DNA of 28,772 nt, taken from NCBI GenBank assembly GCA_049965935.1, contig JBMFVP010000017.1:1-28772 (forward strand), read 5' to 3'. Numbering within the stretch: position 1 is the first letter of the stretch; each line of letters begins with the position of its first letter. Below are positions 1 through 8,124 of this stretch, piece after piece. The position numbers and the translations under genes were made by a program. The DNA comes from Thermocladium sp049965935. Lineage in GTDB: Archaea; Thermoproteota; Thermoprotei; Thermoproteales; Thermocladiaceae. A model generated the notes under the pieces. It saw only the letters and a list, made by a program, of their open reading frames with translations, was not told where the DNA came from and made no database searches.

Positions 1-2
1 CT

Positions 3-419
3 GGCTTCTTCACCGTTAAAATAGCTAAGAAAGTTGGTCCTCAGGGCAGGGTTGATGCAGTTGATGCTGATGAGCATTCCATAGATATTCTTTTGGGGAG
101 AATTAAGGAATTATCGTTATCCAATGTAACTCCCATTATTGCCTCTGCCGATGACTTATCCTTCATCAGTGATGAGACAATTGACGTGGTTTTCTCCAAT
201 AAGACGCTATGTTGCATTAGGGATCACTTAAGGTCAATTAATGAGATCATTAGGGTCATGAAAAAAGATGGGATTGCGTACATAAGTGTATCCCGGCCAG
301 CTTTGGACTCTCTGTCTGTGGATTCAGGGGAATGGTCTCTCTTGTTATCGAAGTTTCAAGTAATTAGGAAGGGGTCCTCATTAACCAGTAGATGGGCAAT
401 AGTTAAGAAGCCAAACTAA
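3..419 (+). CDS. Class I SAM-dependent methyltransferase, 3' portion (5' end outside window)
   Basis: The reading frame is open to the left edge of the window, so the true start is missing; the first ATG-like position inside is not the real start. The first visible residues (GFFTVKIAKKVGPQGRVDAVD) match the region just after the glycine-rich SAM loop (motif I) of UbiE/Methyltransf_11 enzymes, ending in the acidic VDAD that normally contacts the SAM ribose. Further on, ASADDLSF and IDVVFSNKTLCCI fit motifs II-III, followed by a block RVMKKDGIAYISV typical of the post-motif strand of small-molecule methyltransferases. The substrate cannot be told from this part. It ends 59 bp before the mutase gene on the same strand, but the mutase has its own TATA-like element, so co-transcription is not required. 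Family call fairly secure, specificity unknown. Confidence 0.7.
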   Translation, partial: GFFTVKIAKKVGPQGRVDAVDADEHSIDILLGRIKELSLSNVTPIIASADDLSFISDETIDVVFSNKTLCCIRDHLRSINEIIRVMKKDGIAYISVSRPALDSLSVDSGEWSLLLSKFQVIRKGSSLTSRWAIVKKPN

Positions 420-446
420 TAGCGTAATTCTTAGTATCCTACGAAA

Positions 447-459
447 AGCATTAATTTGC
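447..459 (+). promoter_or_regulatory. Probable BRE/TATA element for the mutase gene
   Basis: An A/T-rich block (CATTAATTT) preceded by a purine-rich BRE-like GAAAAG is centred about 26 bp before the ATG at 479, the spacing expected for a leaderless archaeal mRNA. Position and composition only; no transcript data. Confidence 0.4.
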
Positions 460-478
460 CTAAAGGCTATAACGAAAT

Positions 479-2146
479 ATGAACAATGAAAAGCTCAGGA
501 TTAAGTATGAGGAGTGGAAGAGAGGATTCTTGATTCCATTGCTGAATAAGATGCCGGAGCAGCGAAAATTCGAGACGCTATATGGAACTAAGATAAGGAA
601 TCTATACACGCCGTTGGATTGGAGTGGGGATTACTTGATGGAGCTTGGATTTCCCGGTCAGCATCCATATACGAGGGGCATTTACCCTAATATGTATAGA
701 CATAGATTATGGACATTTAGGCAGTACTCCGGTTTCGGGAGTCCTGAGGACACTAATGCTAGGTATAGGTTTCTATTGAGTCAGGGACAGACTGGACTAA
801 GCGTTGCTTTTGATTTGCCCACGCAATTAGGCTTGGATCCTGATGATCAATTAGCCTATCCAGAGGTAGGTAAGGTGGGGGTTTCCGTCCCCGAGGTTGA
901 ATCAATGGATATTTTGTTCAGGGATATAGATCAAGGAAAGATAAGTACGTCAATGACAATAAACGCTACATCGGCGGAATTACTCTCCATGTATATTGTG
1001 GTCGCCGAGTCGCGGAGCATCGATGTGGCTATCTTGGATGGCACTGTTCAAAATGATATATTAAAGGAATTCATTGCCCGTAACTTATACATATATCCCC
1101 CGCTTCACTCAATGAGGTATGCCACAGACTTAATAGCATATACAGCTAAGTACTTGCCTAAGTGGCATCCCATAAGTATAAGTGGCTATCACTTTAGGGA
1201 GGCCGGCGCAACCTCGGTTCAAGAGATAGCGTTCACATTAGCGGATGCAATAGAATACGTTAAATGGACTAATGAGAGAAGTAAAGTACCCATAGATGAA
1301 TTTGCTCCAAAATTATCGTTCTTCTTCGCAGCCACAACTAATCTATTTGAAGAAATAGCTAAGTTCAGGGCGGTTAGGCGAATGTGGAGTAGAATAATGA
1401 AGGATAAATTCAATGCCGCAAATCCGGAGTCAATGAGAATGAAGTTTCACGTACAGACCTCAGGAGCAGCGCTTACAGCCCAGCAGCCTGAGGTTAACAT
1501 AATTAGGACTACTATACAAGCATTAGCGGCAGTATTAGGTGGTTGCCAATCCCTTCATGTCAATTCATTTGATGAAGCATTGGCGCTGCCCACGGAGAAG
1601 TCGGTGGAGTTATCGCTTAGGGTGCAGCAAGTGATAGCATACGAGAGTGGCGTAATCGACACGGTTGATCCCTTGGGCGGCTCATATTATATTGAGTGGT
1701 TGACTGATGACATTGAGGAGAAGGCATGGAAAATAATTGAGCAGATAGATAAGTTGGGGGGAGCTGTAAGGGCAGTTGAGTTAGGGTACCCTCAGCGAGA
1801 GATAGCTGCCTCTGCTTATGAGTATCAAAAGAAAGTGGATAGTGGGGAATTACCATTAATCGGAGTTAACATGTATAGAAAAGATGAGAGGACAAGGATG
1901 GAGCTGCATAAGGTTGATCCCGAATCCAGGAAGAGAAGCATAGAACGAGTCAAGAGAGTTAGAGAGAATAGGGATGCCGAGAAGTGGAGACGTAGCTTAG
2001 AGGAGCTCCGTAGATTAGCTAGTAACAATGAAGCTAATGTTTTCCCGGGAATACTGAACGCGATTAGGGCTAAGGCTACTGTCGGTGAAGTGAGCAAAGT
2101 GCTTCGTGAGGAGTGGGGTGAGTATAAGCCAGAGCCGATTTTCTAG
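479..2146 (+). CDS. mcmA1: Methylmalonyl-CoA mutase, large (catalytic) subunit
   Basis: Interconverts (R)-methylmalonyl-CoA and succinyl-CoA by a cobalamin radical mechanism. The 555 residues cover only the TIM-barrel catalytic domain; the C-terminal B12-binding domain is absent, as in other archaea where it is a separate small subunit, and that gene is not in this window. Visible family blocks are YTRGIYPNMY, WTFRQYSGFG, GLSVAFDLPTQLG, TVQNDILKEF, SGYHFREAGA and VDPLGGSYYIE. Specificity residues can be read by alignment to Propionibacterium shermanii mutase: Tyr73 (equivalent of Tyr89), Gln191 (Gln197), Arg201 (Arg207), Tyr237 and His238 (Tyr243/His244). The Tyr/Arg pair is that of methylmalonyl-CoA mutase; isobutyryl-CoA mutases have Phe/Gln and 2-hydroxyisobutyryl-CoA mutases a different pair. 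Start chosen at ATG 479, which sits about 26 bp after a TATA-like block. Likely used in propionyl-CoA metabolism. Confidence 0.93.
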   Translation: MNNEKLRIKYEEWKRGFLIPLLNKMPEQRKFETLYGTKIRNLYTPLDWSGDYLMELGFPGQHPYTRGIYPNMYRHRLWTFRQYSGFGSPEDTNARYRFLLSQGQTGLSVAFDLPTQLGLDPDDQLAYPEVGKVGVSVPEVESMDILFRDIDQGKISTSMTINATSAELLSMYIVVAESRSIDVAILDGTVQNDILKEFIARNLYIYPPLHSMRYATDLIAYTAKYLPKWHPISISGYHFREAGATSVQEIAFTLADAIEYVKWTNERSKVPIDEFAPKLSFFFAATTNLFEEIAKFRAVRRMWSRIMKDKFNAANPESMRMKFHVQTSGAALTAQQPEVNIIRTTIQALAAVLGGCQSLHVNSFDEALALPTEKSVELSLRVQQVIAYESGVIDTVDPLGGSYYIEWLTDDIEEKAWKIIEQIDKLGGAVRAVELGYPQREIAASAYEYQKKVDSGELPLIGVNMYRKDERTRMELHKVDPESRKRSIERVKRVRENRDAEKWRRSLEELRRLASNNEANVFPGILNAIRAKATVGEVSKVLREEWGEYKPEPIF

Positions 2147-2210
2147 GTCATCATTATCTAAAAGAGACCAATAGTTATTGCTGGCGAAATGATAAATAGC
2201 ATCATTTGCC

Positions 2211-2241
2211 TTATGCGTTATCGTTAAAAAATAACGCATAA
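2211..2241 (+). promoter_or_regulatory. Perfect 11-bp inverted repeat bracketing the TATA box of wtpABC; candidate metal-oxyanion operator
   Basis: TTATGCGTTAT (2211-2221) and ATAACGCATAA (2231-2241) are exact reverse complements separated by the 9-bp spacer CGTTAAAAA. The TATA-like TTAAAAAAT (2224-2232) lies in the spacer, centred about 26 bp before the ATG of the binding-protein gene at 2254. A repressor bound here would block TBP/TFB. The core CGTTAT...ATAACG resembles the half-sites of the bacterial ModE operator in front of modA, though the spacing is shorter (9 versus 12 bp). The symmetry is seen directly; the ModE-like reading is inference. Confidence 0.65.
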
Positions 2242-2253
2242 CTTGACTTTATC

Positions 2254-3396
2254 ATGGCATCGAAAAACGCTCTCACTATAGGCATAGCGCTGCTAATAGT
2301 TGGTCTAGTCATTGGTTTGGTCATAGGCTATGTTATATCGCCGAAGCCTTCAACAAGCGTTACCACTACATCTACGCCTCCCATCACTAAATCATCAAGC
2401 GCGTTCAATGTTGGAGCTGCCGGCACGCTTAAGTTCGCTTTTGGAGATTTACTAAATATTTATGAGCAACTATATCCAAGCATTACAACAGGTACTCCAT
2501 TGTTCAAGGGCAGCGGTGAAGTGATGAGTGATGAGAATACGACCAAGATTTATAGCTTGGTTGCATCGGCGGATACAACCACCATACCGAGGGTATTGTT
2601 CCCCGTTAACTTAACTAATTACGAGATAGCCTTTGGAAGCACTCAAATGGTTATGCTAGTTAACTTAAATACTACCGTGGGGAAAGAGGTCTATAATTTA
2701 TGGTTGCAGACCGATAATTCCAGTAGTAGCCCATATTGGAAGCAAATATTCCAAATATTGATGCAGCCCGGGGTGGTGGTCGGTGTATCTAATCCCTTCA
2801 CTGATCCCTCGGGTTATCAAGCAATATGTGTAACCAAATTGGCGGGTCTCACTTACTTCGGTAACTCTTCGCTGGTCTATGATACCTTATATTATTACAA
2901 GGGACAGGAGCTTAATCCAAGCAAGATATATATGGAGAATACTGAGGTGGATTTAGTTACATTAATGGAGAGCGGTAAAATAGACTTCATTCTTAGCGCT
3001 TACTTAAGCAATGCATTGCCAACGCATGAGGCAGTGCCCACTATAGCTTACATTACGCTGCCATCTCAGATAAATCTGGGTAATCTATCAATGGTGAATT
3101 ACTATCACTCAGTTAATGTTACGTGGAGCGAGAATGGAGTCACGAAGACATTTCAATGCAATCCCGTAGTTTATACCGCATCAATACCATACGCTGCCCC
3201 AAATCCGCAAGCAGCGATTAACTTCATGCTCTTGCTCTTTAGTCCAGAGGGTCAGAAAGTGCTTGAAAGTAATGGAATAACGCCGATATTGCCCGGCGTA
3301 GTATATGGCAGTTACGCCTCGGTTCCTCCGCAGTTAAAGCCATTCACTGTGCCGCTTAGTGATGAGCCGGGCCTCGCCTCCATATTCCCGCAGTGA
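2254..3396 (+). CDS. wtpA: Tungstate/molybdate ABC transporter, substrate-binding protein
   Basis: Extracellular binding protein that captures tungstate or molybdate for uptake. The N terminus has one hydrophobic segment (about residues 7-29), followed by a Ser/Thr/Pro-rich linker (about 30-50), typical of archaeal binding proteins tethered to the membrane. The mature part starts with VGAAGTLKFAF, the oxyanion-loop equivalent of AGSL in ModA/WtpA, and has GVSNPFTDPSGYQ, equivalent to the WtpA block GFSNPNDDPCGYR. Asp184 in that block and Glu231 in TEVDLVTLMESGKIDF align with the two extra carboxylates that give WtpA its octahedral tungstate coordination. The typical later YRSVA block is changed to AYLSNA. 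Start at ATG 2254 gives a leaderless mRNA. First gene of wtpABC, with the permease 3 bp downstream. Tungsten is expected here for aldehyde:ferredoxin oxidoreductases; choice between tungstate and molybdate is not proven. Confidence 0.85.
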   Translation: MASKNALTIGIALLIVGLVIGLVIGYVISPKPSTSVTTTSTPPITKSSSAFNVGAAGTLKFAFGDLLNIYEQLYPSITTGTPLFKGSGEVMSDENTTKIYSLVASADTTTIPRVLFPVNLTNYEIAFGSTQMVMLVNLNTTVGKEVYNLWLQTDNSSSSPYWKQIFQILMQPGVVVGVSNPFTDPSGYQAICVTKLAGLTYFGNSSLVYDTLYYYKGQELNPSKIYMENTEVDLVTLMESGKIDFILSAYLSNALPTHEAVPTIAYITLPSQINLGNLSMVNYYHSVNVTWSENGVTKTFQCNPVVYTASIPYAAPNPQAAINFMLLLFSPEGQKVLESNGITPILPGVVYGSYASVPPQLKPFTVPLSDEPGLASIFPQ

Positions 3397-3399
3397 TAA

Positions 3400-4209
3400 A
3401 TGATTATGGAGAATGTTTCATTTAAAATAACCATTTTCCTCGGTTTTATTCTACTGCTTTTCTATATATTTCCAATACTAGTGCTCACTAAGGTTGCGTC
3501 GCTCAGCGTCTTTCATGCGATTAGGTCACCATCATTTCTGGAAGCCATTGAGGTTACCATCATAATGGCCACAATAGCCTCAGTTATATCGGTCATTTTC
3601 GGCATTCCCCTTGGTTACTTCATGGCTAGATATGACTTCAGGGGAAAGTATGTTATTGATGCATTGCTTGATGTTCCCATAATGATTCCTCACATAGTCG
3701 TTGGCATAATGATAGTATTGGCGTTTGCGTCTAGTTATGGTCTTGGCCCCATACTAGCGCGGCTTGGCGTGAGCTTTATTGATACTTTGTGGGGGGCAGT
3801 TGCCGCGGTGGCCTACTTAAGCTCTACTTACACGGTTAGAACAATTGAAACAGCTATCAGAATGATAAATCCAGACATAGAGCTAACGGCTCGTACACTA
3901 GGCGCGTCTCAATCATATGTTCTTCTTCACTTGGTAATTCCATATATAAGGAGAGCAATAGCAAATGGAGCCATGCTTTCCTGGTCCAGATCAGTCTCGG
4001 AGGCAGGCGCTCTTTTCATAGTTGCTTATTATATATTCATGGGTAAATCAACCATAATGCCGGCTTCTGTTTATATTTATGAATCATATGTCGGCATAGG
4101 TTTAACCAATGCAGCCATGTACTCAGCCGCCCTCATTCTGGTGATTTTCATCATATTCGTGATATATAAGGCAATAATTGGGATAAGCCATGTCGCTTCG
4201 CATAATTGA
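3400..4209 (+). CDS. wtpB: Tungstate/molybdate ABC transporter, permease
   Basis: Membrane channel subunit of the oxyanion importer, 269 residues with about six hydrophobic segments (near residues 8-30, 50-75, 85-115, 125-145, 185-210 and 235-260), the usual WtpB/ModB size. The cytoplasmic EAA loop that docks on the ATPase is visible around residues 166-190 (ELTARTLGAS..VLLHLVIPYIRR). The start ATG at 3400 is 3 bp after the wtpA stop; an ATG two codons later (3406) is also possible. The 3' end overlaps the ATPase gene by 20 bp, so the three genes should be translated as one operon. Confidence 0.85.
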   Translation: MIMENVSFKITIFLGFILLLFYIFPILVLTKVASLSVFHAIRSPSFLEAIEVTIIMATIASVISVIFGIPLGYFMARYDFRGKYVIDALLDVPIMIPHIVVGIMIVLAFASSYGLGPILARLGVSFIDTLWGAVAAVAYLSSTYTVRTIETAIRMINPDIELTARTLGASQSYVLLHLVIPYIRRAIANGAMLSWSRSVSEAGALFIVAYYIFMGKSTIMPASVYIYESYVGIGLTNAAMYSAALILVIFIIFVIYKAIIGISHVASHN

Positions 4210-5134
4210 ATTGGAATACCAAGTTCAATCCTTTAGATTAGGTCCCATAAATTTAACTGTTAATAATGAATATTTCGTATTAATGGGTCCCACTGGAAGT
4301 GGGAAATCAACCTTACTAAGGTTGGTCGCGGGTGCCCATAGGCCCCGGAAAGGCAGAATAATAATTAATGGCATGGATGTCACCACGTTACCGCCCGAGA
4401 AACGAGGAGTCTCATTTGTGCCGCAGGATTATGCCCTATTCTCAATAATGAGCGTAAGGAGAAATATAGAATTTGGATTAAGAGCTCGAGGCTACCCTAG
4501 GGATCATATCGATAAGGTGGTCTCCTCCATAGCCAGCCAATTAGGCATAGATGGCTTGCTAGCACGAAGTCCAGCAACATTATCAGGAGGTGAGCGGCAG
4601 AAAGTCGCATTGGCACGTGCCTTGGTTTCCGGAGCTAAGATACTTTTATTGGATGAGCCGTTATCCATGCTTGATCCTCATAGTAGAATGGAATTTATGG
4701 AGCTATTGAAGGATGTACGCAGACGATATGAATTAACCATTATGCATGTTACGCATGATTTTGAGGAGGCCTATTCCTTGGCTGATAGGATAGGGGTAAT
4801 AATGGGGGGCCAATTACGGTATGTTGGGGATAAGGAAACGCTATTTAATGAACCGAGTGATGTTGATGTAGCAAGCTTCGTAGGATATAGAAATAATGTA
4901 GTTGATGGCAAGGTTTTAGGGATTGATGGTTTATTATTCATAAGGCCCGAATGGATAGAGCTGGGTACAGGAGTCCTTGAGGGAACTGTGGTTACTGTAA
5001 TAGATTCTTTGAATGGATTTTATGTGGAGATAAGCATTAATGGAAATCGATTAGTCGCCTTCTCCAAGAGAAGACCCAAAGTTGGAGAGAAAGTGAACAT
5101 CAATATAATAAAACATCACGTAATTAAGAAATAG
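4190..5134 (+). CDS. wtpC: Tungstate/molybdate ABC transporter, ATP-binding protein
   Basis: Energises the importer. The 314 residues show Walker A GPTGSGKST (33-41), a Q-loop in VPQDYALF, the ABC signature LSGGERQKVALARAL, Walker B KILLLDEPLSMLD and the switch histidine in MHVTHDFEEA. After the ATPase core, about 70 residues rich in strands (RPEWIELGTGVLEGTVVTVI...) correspond to the regulatory/TOBE-type tail of ModC/CysA-like ATPases. It overlaps the permease gene by 20 bp and is the last gene of the operon, followed by a 221-bp gap. Confidence 0.87.
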   Translation: MSLRIIELEYQVQSFRLGPINLTVNNEYFVLMGPTGSGKSTLLRLVAGAHRPRKGRIIINGMDVTTLPPEKRGVSFVPQDYALFSIMSVRRNIEFGLRARGYPRDHIDKVVSSIASQLGIDGLLARSPATLSGGERQKVALARALVSGAKILLLDEPLSMLDPHSRMEFMELLKDVRRRYELTIMHVTHDFEEAYSLADRIGVIMGGQLRYVGDKETLFNEPSDVDVASFVGYRNNVVDGKVLGIDGLLFIRPEWIELGTGVLEGTVVTVIDSLNGFYVEISINGNRLVAFSKRRPKVGEKVNINIIKHHVIKK

Positions 5135-5343
5135 CGCCATGGATTAAGTTCAATATTATATCGTTGTAGAAATACTTAAGGGGACAATAAACTTAGCTCA
5201 TGGCAAGGTAGGCTAAATTAGGCATTGCAGTAAAATACAATCCACCGGACGAGAAATAATGTGAAAGGCATGTTTTCTATGGAGGGGTTGGGATAAAGTG
5301 GATTGCGAAAAAACTTAATAAAGTCCCTCGGCTAGATTAACTT
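5135..5343. other. Intergenic gap after wtpABC
   Basis: About 210 bp with no convincing ORF on either strand. A TATA-like CTTAATAAAG at about 5312-5320 would start a transcript near 5340, giving the small gene at 5356 a short leader. No hairpin terminator is obvious after 5134. Confidence 0.4.
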
Positions 5344-5351
5344 AGGTGATC
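5344..5351 (+). promoter_or_regulatory. Strong Shine-Dalgarno sequence
   Basis: AGGTGATC is an 8-nt perfect complement to the archaeal 16S rRNA 3' end and lies 4 nt before the ATG at 5356. It decides this start and shows that this small gene has a leadered mRNA, unlike most genes here. Confidence 0.7.
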
Positions 5352-5355
5352 TTAT

Positions 5356-5613
5356 ATGACCGAGATCCCTCTAAGTCTCTCCATAGATAAGTTTGATAGA
5401 ATTATGTTGATCGATGATGGAGATTGCAAGACATACTCTATCGGGTACTCCAGGTTAGGCAAGAGGCGGCTAATGATAGTGACGCTTACTAAATGCGTGG
5501 ATGGTGGTGGAAAAATACGGATCTATACCTTGAATGCGAAGGACACGCAACATGCATATTCTAGAATAGCTAAATTAATCTCCAGGGAAACAGAATCTTC
5601 ATACCGTAGATGA
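5356..5613 (+). CDS. Hypothetical protein, 85 residues
   Basis: I do not recognise the family. The protein is soluble, mixed charge, with alternating hydrophobic stretches (RIMLIDDG, RLMIVTLTK, KIRIYTLNA) that look like a small beta-sheet, then a helix-like AYSRIAKLISRET. It has two cysteines (in GDCKTYS and TKCVDGG) but no metal-binding pattern. The start is well supported by a perfect Shine-Dalgarno sequence 4 nt upstream. It lies 82 bp before etfC on the same strand, but etfC has its own TATA box, so a functional link to electron transfer is only positional. Confidence 0.6.
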   Translation: MTEIPLSLSIDKFDRIMLIDDGDCKTYSIGYSRLGKRRLMIVTLTKCVDGGGKIRIYTLNAKDTQHAYSRIAKLISRETESSYRR

Positions 5614-5660
5614 CACCGCGTTCCAGTGATTTAATGATCTCCTAGATGGTTACTTAGGAT

Positions 5661-5672
5661 AATATTTAATAA
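5661..5672 (+). promoter_or_regulatory. TATA box of the etf cluster
   Basis: AATATTTAATAA is centred about 26-30 bp before the GTG at 5696, fitting a (nearly) leaderless transcript for the etfCXBA operon. Confidence 0.5.
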
Positions 5673-5695
5673 GTGCTCTAGTTGGCATAGGACAC

Positions 5696-6976
5696 GTGTC
5701 TATAAAATTCGACGCAATAATAGTTGGGGCCGGTCCAGCCGGTCTCACGACTGCTCAGCAATTGGCTCAAAAAGGATTTAAGGTTTTAGTGGTGGAGCGT
5801 GGGCGCAAGCCTGGCAGTAAGAATGTTTATGGTGGTAGAATATATGCACATGTATTGGATAAATTATATCCAGAGTATGTAAAGGAGGCGCCCGTGGAGC
5901 GCTGGGTTAGAAAGGAGAGAATATCCTTTCTAACAGAAGATAGTGGAACCACTGTTGAATTCGAAACCAATAATGTGGAGCATAAATCCTTCACTGCCTC
6001 GCTTTCCGACTTTACTGAGTGGCTGGGCAAGAAGGCAGAAGCAGCCGGGGCCATGATAGTGACAGAGTCCCCCGTGGATTCCCTCGTGATAAAGGAGGGG
6101 AAGGTAGTAGGTATTCGGTCTGGTAATGATGAAGTATATGGTGATGTGGTGGTCTCGGCCGAGGGAATCAATAGACTAGTATTGGAGCGAAGCGGTTTGG
6201 CTCCGAAACTGGAGCCCCAAATGGTTGGCGTTGGAGTTAAGGAAGTCATTAAACTAAGTAGAAAGGTCATAAACGAGAGATTTAACCTAGATGAGGATGA
6301 AGGGGTCGCCTGGGCCCTCGCCGGTTTCCCAACGCATTACGCGCCGGGAGGCGCCTTCATTTATACCAATAAGGATGCAATAACCCTAGGACTGGTAATT
6401 TACTTAAGCCATGGTGATAAGGTCGATGCTCCAGTACATGATTTAGTGGAGGAGTTTAGGCTTCATCCATTTATAAATAGATTAATAAAGGATGGGCAAT
6501 TACTTGAGTACTCGGGCCACTTAACTCCAGTAATGGGCCTTAACGCATCGCCGCCTAGCCTTTATGGCAATGGTTACCTAGTTATTGGCGATGCCGCCGG
6601 CTTCTTGCTTCATGGAGGCATAATAATAAGGGGCGTTGATTTCGCGATCGAGAGCGGTAGAGTGGCTGCGGAGGCCATAACTAAGGTTCACGAAGGTGGC
6701 GGCAACTTCGATGAGGCTTCTCTCTCGGTGTATGGTAAATTATTGGAGGAGAGCTTCATAATGAAAGAATTAAGGGTGTTCCGCAATGCATACAAGGCCC
6801 TGGATGAGCCGAGGCTATATAATGACTATGCGAAATTCATCAATGCATTCTTGAAGCGGTATTTCGATGTTGATGGGACCCCGAGGAAACTATTTAGTAC
6901 GTTTAAGGAAACTAAAGGTAATGTAACCATGCTAGATATGATGAGGGATATGGTTAGAATGGTGACCAACCTATGA
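5696..6976 (+). CDS. fixC: Electron transfer flavoprotein-quinone oxidoreductase-like protein (FixC/EtfC)
   Basis: FAD-dependent subunit that passes electrons from the Etf dimer to the quinone pool. The N-terminal Rossmann motif is IIVGAGPAGLTTAQQLA (about residues 8-24), ending at the ribose-binding Glu of VVERG; the second FAD block GYLVIGDAAGFLLHGGIIIRGVDFAIESG is near residues 290-320, as in FixC of nitrogen fixers. The length of 426 matches FixC (about 430). Start is GTG 5696, just after the expected transcription start. The gene overlaps etfX by 4 bp (ATGA), and the order C-X-B-A is that of complete EtfABCX sets. In Pyrobaculum aerophilum the EtfABCX complex is known to bifurcate NADH electrons to menaquinone and ferredoxin; the same role here is inference. 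Confidence 0.88.
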   Translation: MSIKFDAIIVGAGPAGLTTAQQLAQKGFKVLVVERGRKPGSKNVYGGRIYAHVLDKLYPEYVKEAPVERWVRKERISFLTEDSGTTVEFETNNVEHKSFTASLSDFTEWLGKKAEAAGAMIVTESPVDSLVIKEGKVVGIRSGNDEVYGDVVVSAEGINRLVLERSGLAPKLEPQMVGVGVKEVIKLSRKVINERFNLDEDEGVAWALAGFPTHYAPGGAFIYTNKDAITLGLVIYLSHGDKVDAPVHDLVEEFRLHPFINRLIKDGQLLEYSGHLTPVMGLNASPPSLYGNGYLVIGDAAGFLLHGGIIIRGVDFAIESGRVAAEAITKVHEGGGNFDEASLSVYGKLLEESFIMKELRVFRNAYKALDEPRLYNDYAKFINAFLKRYFDVDGTPRKLFSTFKETKGNVTMLDMMRDMVRMVTNL

Positions 6977-7266
6977 GCATGGAGAGGAAGATCCCCATAG
7001 AGGAGCGGCTTAATTCAAATGCGTGGGATGTCGATCAAAGACCCCATATTAGAATAAAGGATCCAGATCAATGCCGCAAGTGCGATGCAAAGCCATGTCT
7101 CTATCTCTGCCCCGCCAGGTGCTATACTCCGGGCAGCGATGGAGCCGTATTGTTCTCTCACGAGGGGTGCGTTGAGTGTGGCACCTGTAGGGTCGTGTGC
7201 CCAAGCGGAGCAATTGAGTGGAATTACCCCAAGAGCGGTTATGGGGTGCAGTTCAGGTTTGGGTGA
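6973..7266 (+). CDS. fixX: Ferredoxin-like protein FixX/EtfX
   Basis: Small iron-sulfur partner of FixC, 97 residues. A complete [4Fe-4S] motif CVECGTCRVVCP has Cys66, Cys69, Cys72 and Cys76; an N-terminal block with Cys34, Cys37, Cys42, Cys46 and Cys50 (CRKCDAKPCLYLCPARC) is the atypical cysteine cluster seen in bacterial FixX. The C terminus INWNYP..G.Q.RFG-type ending (here IEWNYPKSGYGVQFRFG) is diagnostic of FixX. It starts with ATG overlapping the fixC stop by 4 bp, and the next gene begins 6 bp after its stop. Confidence 0.9.
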   Translation: MSMERKIPIEERLNSNAWDVDQRPHIRIKDPDQCRKCDAKPCLYLCPARCYTPGSDGAVLFSHEGCVECGTCRVVCPSGAIEWNYPKSGYGVQFRFG

Positions 7267-7272
7267 TGGGTC

Positions 7273-8124
7273 ATGCTTAAAAATCAATCCAATGGTGGTA
7301 AAGCCATGGGCGAATTAACAATAGTTGTTCCAGTTAAGGCAGCTGTGCCGAATATAACGGCGGTTAGGCTCGATCCTAATACCCATAATTTAGTTAGGGA
7401 GGGCGTTCCATTAATGATTAATCCATATGATAGAAATGCATTGGAGTTGGCGCTCAAGATAAAGGATAGATTTGGTGGAAAGGTGGTGACGATTTCCATG
7501 GCTCCCCCCAATGGCAAAGATTTCTTGGAATCCACGATAGGCATGGGCGCAGATGAGGCTATTCTAATAACGGATAGGGTATTCGCCGGAGCTGATACAT
7601 TGGCTACGTCTCATGCAATAGCCAAATCCATCGCTAAATTATTTCCTAACTTTAACTTGATAATAATGGGTGAGGAAACCACGGACTCCACTACCGCTCA
7701 CATGCCGGCTCAAGTAGCATCATGGCTTGAGGTGCCTTTTGTTTATTATGCAACCGATGCTGAGCCTAACTTGAAGGATAATACAGTTAAGGTAACTAGG
7801 TACTTGGAGGATGAGGGTCTAGTGGAGGAATTCATGTATAGCATGCCAATAATATTAAGCGTATACAGGAATAGTAATCCACCGAGGGATATCAGCTTAA
7901 ATAGGAAAATAATGGCTAAGATGAATGGTCTAGTGAAGGTAATGACTAATAAGGAGCTAGGATTAAATCCGGAGTGCGTTGGATTAAAGGGATCCCCAAC
8001 GATAGTGGCTAAGATAGAGGATGCAAAGCCTCTTCCACGTAAGAAGCAAATATTCAAGGGTGATCCTAAGGAGGCTGCTAAGTGGCTTCTCGAGAATCTA
8101 TCTAAGGAGGGGGTGATCAGGTAA
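7273..8124 (+). CDS. etfB: Electron transfer flavoprotein beta subunit (FixA/EtfB)
   Basis: Beta subunit of the Etf heterodimer, which receives electrons from NADH or acyl-CoA-type donors. Blocks such as INPYDRNALELALKIKDRFGG, GADEAILITDRVFAGADTLATSHAIAKSI and ETTDSTTAHMPAQVASWLEVPF are the standard EtfB nucleotide-binding segments. Two starts are possible: ATG 7273, preceded by GGTGAT at 7261-7266 as Shine-Dalgarno, gives 283 residues; ATG 7306 gives a start MGELTIVVPVKA that aligns better with other EtfB and is preceded by GGTGGT. I keep the longer form because its ribosome site is stronger. The stop overlaps the etfA start by one base (TAATG). Confidence 0.9.
   Translation: MLKNQSNGGKAMGELTIVVPVKAAVPNITAVRLDPNTHNLVREGVPLMINPYDRNALELALKIKDRFGGKVVTISMAPPNGKDFLESTIGMGADEAILITDRVFAGADTLATSHAIAKSIAKLFPNFNLIIMGEETTDSTTAHMPAQVASWLEVPFVYYATDAEPNLKDNTVKVTRYLEDEGLVEEFMYSMPIILSVYRNSNPPRDISLNRKIMAKMNGLVKVMTNKELGLNPECVGLKGSPTIVAKIEDAKPLPRKKQIFKGDPKEAAKWLLENLSKEGVIR

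Noticed and set aside
1219..2239. Long minus-strand frames opposite the mutase gene
   Set aside because: They are shadows of the mutase codon pattern, lack promoters and have no recognisable sequence.
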